Shown here: positions 59,641 through 64,000 of the stretch, piece by piece
How the letters are laid out: each line of letters opens with the position of its first letter
Position numbering within the stretch: the first letter of the stretch is position 1
IMG/VR virus record: IMGVR_UViG_3300013233_000246
Span: 29,126 to 93,125 of that record
DNA length: 64,000 nucleotides
Strand: one strand, 5' to 3'
Source: a virus
Position numbers and translations under genes: made by a program
The notes under the pieces: generated by a model
What the model was told of the DNA's origin: nothing
The model's database searches: none
What the model saw: the letters and a program-made list of their open reading frames with translations, nothing else

Positions 59641-59663
59641 AAAAGGGGCGAAAGCCCCTTTTT
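59641..59663 (+). terminator. Rho-independent terminator
   Basis: AAAAGGGGC-GAAA-GCCCCTTTTT directly after the VWA gene; it also faces the converging minus-strand block. Confidence 0.9.
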
Positions 59664-59686
59664 ATCCAAATATATATTGTGAAATT

Positions 59687-60094
59687 TCATTCACCCAAAA
59701 ATTCAACCTTTCTTCCATCGTCTATAACACAAAAATCGTATTTATCTGGCGGTTCAAAAATTTGGTTTGTATCATAAAATCTTCCTTCCTTAATCCGATC
59801 TACCCATATAACAAATGCCTCATCTGCACCAAACGCTACGCGGGTTTCTTTGGTGGGGCATACAAAATCTACAATACACATATTGCCAGATTCAACTACC
59901 TTATCCGATAACCACTTCATTGTCTTGGCTTGTTTTATTCTGTCCTCGTGCGAAAACGTTAGGTGTGAATTTATTGAATGACGAACTTCATTCGCATTCC
60001 AATAGACAGCAGTGTCGATTATTAATTTGAGTTCATTAGCTAACGTGGTCTTGCCGGAACCCGGTAAGCCCATTATCAAAATTTTTATTTTCAT
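59687..60094 (-). CDS. APS-kinase-like P-loop kinase
   Basis: 135 residues. Walker A G9-L-P-G-S-G-K-T-T; W-N-A-N-E-V-R-x-x-x-N and F-V-C-P-T-K-E-T-R ... I-W-V-D-R-I follow, as in adenylylsulfate kinase-like proteins. Phage relatives probably phosphorylate nucleotides or nucleic acid; APS activity is not certain. Confidence 0.75.
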   Translation of the reverse strand: MKIKILIMGLPGSGKTTLANELKLIIDTAVYWNANEVRHSINSHLTFSHEDRIKQAKTMKWLSDKVVESGNMCIVDFVCPTKETRVAFGADEAFVIWVDRIKEGRFYDTNQIFEPPDKYDFCVIDDGRKVEFLGE

Positions 60095-60106
60095 AGCAAA
60101 ATTAGG

Positions 60107-60445
60107 TTAAATTTTACCCATTAATCGTGCGTTTAATTTTTGTAGCATCTTACTAATGCCTTTCTTTTTAGTTATTTGTGATTTGCGTTGAATTACTCTT
60201 TTTTTAGAACGCATTACTCTTTTGCCAACACGTTTCTTTTTAGGATCCTTTCTTATACCACACGCACCTGGTTTTGAAACTAATCTTCCCTTCTTTGGAC
60301 CAGACATACAACGATATTTCATCACTCGCTTCTTGCCCGACATTTTCCATTGTCGCACAGCTGCTTCTTCTAGAATGTTATCTTCTTCATCTGCCCATGT
60401 AGATTCATAACATTCTGTTTCGTATAAAATATCTTTTACTTTCAT
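60107..60445 (-). CDS. Basic leader-bearing protein, T4 internal-protein-like
   Basis: 112 residues, starting M-K-V-K-D-I-L-Y-E-T and with a second site I-L-E-E-A at about residue 25. After that the sequence is extremely Lys/Arg-rich (K-K-K-R-V-G-K-R, S-K-K-R-V-I). The layout, a short leader, prohead-protease sites and a basic mature part, is that of T4 internal proteins that are packed with DNA and injected. Its start overlaps the previous stop (TAATG). Confidence 0.7.
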   Translation of the reverse strand: MKVKDILYETECYESTWADEEDNILEEAAVRQWKMSGKKRVMKYRCMSGPKKGRLVSKPGACGIRKDPKKKRVGKRVMRSKKRVIQRKSQITKKKGISKMLQKLNARLMGKI

Positions 60446-61134
60446 TACATCATTCCCGTTCCAGGTCTTTCACCTGTATCGCCTTGAATGCCTTGTGCTT
60501 GTTCAGAATTTTTATCCTTTTGTTCAAGCTTCTTCTGCTGCATAGCTGCTTGTTTCTTAAGATTTAAAAGCCTTAATTTTTCAGATTTGTTTGTTGCATC
60601 AGGGTCTTTTTGTATTTCTCTTGAAACTTCTATATTTTTCCGCAAATTTTCTTTATCTGCACGTTCAGGATTTTTGTTGTGCATTTGTACAGAACGCATT
60701 TGATCTTGTGCGGACATTGTATCATCTACTTCAAATTCAAATAAATAATCTTTAAATGTGCATTCTTTAATAGGTTTTTTCATATCTTCCTCGTCATATG
60801 GTTCATCAAATGGATTATCTGAATTTTGTTTAAATGGATTTATGTGATTATTTTTTGTAATCTCAAACTCATCACTATCGTCTTCGTGTCTTGCGCTTCC
60901 TTCGTGTCTTGCATATTCAACACCAATTCTTAAAGTTTTTAATGCTTTAGTTCCCACCTTGTCCCTTACTGTATATGTTTTAATATTAGATTTGTCTTTG
61001 CTGTTGTTGACAACATTCATTATTCTTTCAACTTGTTCCTCGTGGAGACTAAAGACAACAGTAAGTATTTCCTTAAAGAACCCTATGCTTTGATCATCTT
61101 TTACTGCACCGTGATGTTTTTCCTTAGATGCCAT
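60445..61134 (-). CDS. Hypothetical helical protein
   Basis: 229 residues; charged, Lys/Glu/Gln-rich coiled-coil-like C-terminal half. It lies between two head-type genes. No family recognised. Confidence 0.6.
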   Translation of the reverse strand: MASKEKHHGAVKDDQSIGFFKEILTVVFSLHEEQVERIMNVVNNSKDKSNIKTYTVRDKVGTKALKTLRIGVEYARHEGSARHEDDSDEFEITKNNHINPFKQNSDNPFDEPYDEEDMKKPIKECTFKDYLFEFEVDDTMSAQDQMRSVQMHNKNPERADKENLRKNIEVSREIQKDPDATNKSEKLRLLNLKKQAAMQQKKLEQKDKNSEQAQGIQGDTGERPGTGMM

Positions 61135-61140
61135 GAGTTA

Positions 61141-62232
61141 TTATCCCTGATGGCGCAAATTTTTAAGTATGAGGTTTGTTAATTCTGTGAGAGTGATTTC
61201 CTTTTCATCATCATCGTCATCATCAACACTTTCCATAGAAAGCGATGCTTCTCGATCTTGGGCTTTGGAATGTTGATATCTGGCTAATTTTGCTTGTTCT
61301 TCAGCAGATTTTTTTAATTCTTTTTGTTCTTTATCTGCCGCTTCCATATCAAACACTTGTTCTTCACGCTTAACACGTGCACTTGCTGCCTGACCAGTAT
61401 ATTCTGCTTCTTTGGCACGTGCTTCTGCTGTTCTCGCTTCGGCATCTGCTAACCTTGCTTCGGCATCTGCCTTCATCACATCAATAACGTCCTGAAGTGC
61501 TGATTTGGCATCATCATTGGCTGTCATATCACCCTCAACACCAAGATCTAATTCACCACCTTCCACATCATCAAGTCCCAATTCATCACCCTTACCAGCA
61601 GTGTCACCACCTTCAAGATCTAAACCATCACCTTTAGGATTACCACCAGCAGCACCAGCATCTCCAACTACTACTTGTTCTTCTTCCTCATCACCATTAA
61701 TACCAGGCCATTCTACATCTACTAAATCGTACTTATCTTTCAATTTAAATAGTACTTCTGCTATTTCTGGAGCGGTGTTTTCTTGTTCGTTATTTTCGAG
61801 TTCACCAGCTAACATAGCGGCTAATGATTTTTCAAATTCTTCGGCTTGATCATTTTGTACGTATACTTTGACTAAGTTTCCTTGGTCATCTTCTAATCCA
61901 AATGCGGTAGTATCGTCGTTCTGAATTTCTCGTTTTTGTGCTGCATCAACTTTAGATAGTACATCAGAAGCATCAAAGTCTGTACTCCCATGATCAACAC
62001 CCAAAGATTCAATAACTGATTCTAAATTGGTTTGCTTTTTATGTGCCATATTAATAACACGACGTAACACATTTCGTGGTTTGCCATTTACTACCCCACC
62101 ACCCCACAATGTACCATCCTTCTTTTTATTTTGGATATCGGTTGTGGTTTCGTGTCCACCGCCTGTGGCAATTGCATGAGCACCAGTGGCACCATCTGCC
62201 ATTTCGCTTACTAAAGTTTTTAATAAAGACAT
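61141..62232 (-). CDS. Acidic coiled-coil protein, probable head-internal/scaffold-type
   Basis: 363 residues. N-terminus M-S-L-L-K-T-L-V-S-E-M (a looser leader-like start with L-V-S-E). Residues ~170-235 are Gly/Asp-rich repeats; ~245-330 a strong coiled coil (A-D-A-E-A-R-x-A-D-A-E-A-R); C-terminal D-D-D-D-D-D-E. Late promoter upstream. Role as head core or internal protein is inferred. Confidence 0.55.
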   Translation of the reverse strand: MSLLKTLVSEMADGATGAHAIATGGGHETTTDIQNKKKDGTLWGGGVVNGKPRNVLRRVINMAHKKQTNLESVIESLGVDHGSTDFDASDVLSKVDAAQKREIQNDDTTAFGLEDDQGNLVKVYVQNDQAEEFEKSLAAMLAGELENNEQENTAPEIAEVLFKLKDKYDLVDVEWPGINGDEEEEQVVVGDAGAAGGNPKGDGLDLEGGDTAGKGDELGLDDVEGGELDLGVEGDMTANDDAKSALQDVIDVMKADAEARLADAEARTAEARAKEAEYTGQAASARVKREEQVFDMEAADKEQKELKKSAEEQAKLARYQHSKAQDREASLSMESVDDDDDDEKEITLTELTNLILKNLRHQG

Positions 62233-62262
62233 ATTTTCTTCCTAAAATTGAACATTCTCTAC

Positions 62263-62270
62263 TATTTATA
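62263..62270 (-). promoter_or_regulatory. T4-type late promoter (TATAAATA)
   Basis: TATTTATA on the plus strand, ~31 bp before the minus-strand start at 62232. Confidence 0.72.
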
Positions 62271-62301
62271 CTTTATAGATTATGTATTTGTTTTTTCAAG
62301 A

Positions 62302-62331
62302 TAAAAAAAATCCCCTATATTGGGGATTTTT
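62302..62331 (-). terminator. Rho-independent terminator for the minus-strand gene at 62350
   Basis: AAAATCCCC, TATATT loop, GGGGATTTT, with an eight-base T run on the minus strand. Confidence 0.85.
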
Positions 62332-62349
62332 AAACGTTGTGGATGAAAA

Positions 62350-62634
62350 TTAACCTTCGTCTGGAACTTCAGTAGCATCTGTATCATCAGGCGCTTCCGT
62401 TGTGTTAACTTCCGCTTCTTCGGGTGCATTATCAGCGCGAATCTTAGCAATGATTTGCGTAGATAGTGTTTGTTTGGCAGCTTGGAATCGGGTCAATTCG
62501 TCACGAACTTCCGCTTCTTTTTTATTCCAATCGTTATAAATGTCTACTAAAGCACGGGCTTCTTCAGAAAGGTCTTCAACCTTGTAAGTAACCTCGTCGA
62601 TATTAATAGTTTCAATGTTGTTTACTGTTGGCAT
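62350..62634 (-). CDS. Small acidic protein
   Basis: 94 residues: a beta-hairpin start (I-N-I-D-E-V-T-Y-K-V), a helical middle, and an acidic Thr/Glu/Asp-rich tail. AGGAGA ribosome site. Similar short proteins occur in many large phages; function unknown. Confidence 0.6.
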   Translation of the reverse strand: MPTVNNIETINIDEVTYKVEDLSEEARALVDIYNDWNKKEAEVRDELTRFQAAKQTLSTQIIAKIRADNAPEEAEVNTTEAPDDTDATEVPDEG

Positions 62635-62681
62635 GTTAATCTCCTATTTTTATTGTTATATCATGCAGTTTATTATATTTA

Positions 62682-64000
62682 TCAAAGAGTAAAGCTGGTG
62701 AGCATATCAGTCAGCTTGTCGCCCGTTGGTTTATTATCATCCAATAAATCATTGGTTTTATCCTCTAATTTGTTGGACTTATCCACTTTAGACCTTAAAT
62801 CATTGAGTGGTTTTGCTATACTGTTGTCGTCTTCGTCAACAATTCGCAAATTTTTTGGAACCCATTTGAGATGAATTTGCTTACCAAGTCCATCACTGTT
62901 CCTTGTTTTTTGTAATATGAATATAACCTTATTCATAGCACGCTTCTGTTCTGTAAAGATAATTGACCAATATACATCAGAAACGTTTATTTTACTTATA
63001 CCACCAGCAATTTGGCTGTGGTTATGGTCGGTTGCACCAACCGCGCTTCTATTTAGCTGTGAAGCAGTAGCAATATACATGTTGTAATCAACACCTATCT
63101 GCCGCAATTGTTCAGAACTTCTTTTGTCTTTTTCAAATACGTTATCCGCAGATACCTTTTCATTTGGTGACATATTATCAAGGTAATCCAAAATCAACAT
63201 ATCTGGCATCATGCCATAGTGAAGATTGAATTCTTTCAAATATGCACGTATTTGATATGAAGTGGTACCAGATGGCATTTGTATAATATCCAATATACCA
63301 TTATTTTCACCTTCAGCAGTAATTCTTGTGGTAATTTCATCAGTATGGTCTTTCCAAACCTTACGACTAATGCCCGTGAATATAGTGTCAAATCTTTGTG
63401 CTACAACATCCTCAGACAGTTCCAATGATATGTATAATACATTCAAACCTCTATTTATAAAATTGAATCCAAGATTGGCAAGCACCAAAGATTTACCACC
63501 ACCAGAGTTGGCAGATACTAACAATAATTCTTTTCTGGATATTCCACCAAAAAGAGCATCGTCTATATCCCGCCAACCTGTTGGTGCTGTTGGGTTTTCG
63601 TTGAGCATTCTTTGTATACGTGCTTCCACGTCTTCAAAATATCTCAATCCTAGTTCATTTGTCAATGATACCATTACGGCATCTTTCACTATCTGTTCTG
63701 CTTCTGCATATTTACCTTCTTTAATGAGTGCTGGTAAAGAATTTGATGCTTTCCTCATAGCAGAATGTTTACAGAACTTTTCTATTTCAATAGAGCAATA
63801 TTTTATTTCATCTGGCATAATTTTGTATGTGTCAAATACTTGCCCAGCTTCAGCTTCTATTTGTTTTGGGTTTGGTGTAGCACTATATTCATCGTAATAT
63901 TGTTTTATAAATGACACAGATTGTCTAAATTCTGGGTCAAAATAATCTGCCTCTACTATATTTTGGCAGAGGGCGAAAGTATCAGTAGAAGATATTAAAT
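62682..64000 (-). CDS. DnaB/gp41-type replicative helicase (5' end outside window)
   Basis: At least 438 codons; the frame stays open to the window edge, so the GTG at 63917 is not the true start. Walker A S-A-N-S-G-G-G-K-S, Walker B D-M-L-I-L-D-Y-L-D, and a Q-L-N-R-S-A motif define the RecA-like DnaB core. It drives the replication fork and pairs with primase in T4-type phages. Acidic/Lys-rich C-terminus. Confidence 0.88.
   Translation of the reverse strand, partial: LISSTDTFALCQNIVEADYFDPEFRQSVSFIKQYYDEYSATPNPKQIEAEAGQVFDTYKIMPDEIKYCSIEIEKFCKHSAMRKASNSLPALIKEGKYAEAEQIVKDAVMVSLTNELGLRYFEDVEARIQRMLNENPTAPTGWRDIDDALFGGISRKELLLVSANSGGGKSLVLANLGFNFINRGLNVLYISLELSEDVVAQRFDTIFTGISRKVWKDHTDEITTRITAEGENNGILDIIQMPSGTTSYQIRAYLKEFNLHYGMMPDMLILDYLDNMSPNEKVSADNVFEKDKRSSEQLRQIGVDYNMYIATASQLNRSAVGATDHNHSQIAGGISKINVSDVYWSIIFTEQKRAMNKVIFILQKTRNSDGLGKQIHLKWVPKNLRIVDEDDNSIAKPLNDLRSKVDKSNKLEDKTNDLLDDNKPTGDKLTDMLTSFTL

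Noticed and set aside
61505-61849. Forward Ser/Pro-rich open frame
   Set aside because: Mirror of the acidic repeat region of the minus-strand coiled-coil gene.

Overview
The window is part of a large, low-GC, double-stranded DNA tailed phage (Caudoviricetes) with a T4-type core. The evidence is a gp32-like single-stranded DNA-binding protein, a UvsX/RecA recombinase, a DnaB/gp41-type helicase, T4 RNA ligase 1 (RnlA), a gp23/gp24-type capsid protein, T4-type late promoters (TATAAATA) beside host-type sigma70 promoters, and many free-standing homing endonucleases. The host cannot be named from this sequence; the promoters suit a proteobacterium-like RNA polymerase.

Layout. 1-18.7 kb: twelve same-strand genes for fibre/adhesin and appendage proteins plus an M15 peptidase, closed by a strong palindromic terminator. 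18.7-31.5 kb: ssDNA-binding protein, recombinase, a nucleotidyltransferase split by a homing endonuclease, metallophosphoesterase, an AAA ATPase interrupted by a stop, HAD nucleotidase, 2H phosphoesterase, RnlA and small unknowns. 31.5-35.1 kb: a late-promoter run of small proteins, several starting with a shared MKVKDI(L/I)xE leader like the T4 capsid-targeting sequence. 35.4-58.5 kb: about 30 tRNA genes mixed with eight homing-type endonucleases, non-tRNA structured RNAs, a kinase-like protein with the same leader, a capsid paralogue, a metacaspase with a C-terminal membrane anchor, a C39-like cysteine protease, a GMP-reductase C-terminal fragment, and a PQ-loop membrane protein. 58.5-64 kb: a TusE/DsrC-like sulfur carrier, a VWA protein, then a minus-strand block with a small kinase, a basic leader-bearing protein, a coiled-coil acidic protein and the replicative helicase, which runs off the window.

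How it fits together. The tRNA array, RnlA, a second decayed RNA ligase and the TusE-like protein all point to tRNA supply and repair during infection. TusE-type proteins feed 2-thiouridine synthesis at the wobble base of Gln, Glu and Lys tRNAs, and several UUG/UUC tRNAs are encoded here. Proteins with the MKVKDI leader are predicted to be packaged in the head and perhaps injected; one is a protein-kinase-like enzyme.

Most unusual signals: (1) a tRNA at 50.4-50.6 kb whose 3' half lies before its 5' half (circular permutation), flanked by a sequence pair that recurs 670 bp upstream; (2) a family of proteins sharing a putative capsid-targeting leader; (3) a phage metacaspase; (4) two related structured RNAs driven by twin sigma70 promoters, each leading to a gene with an early in-frame stop; (5) several tRNAs with long variable arms but anticodons not expected in class II tRNAs; (6) an unusual number of genes broken by a single in-frame stop or frameshift.
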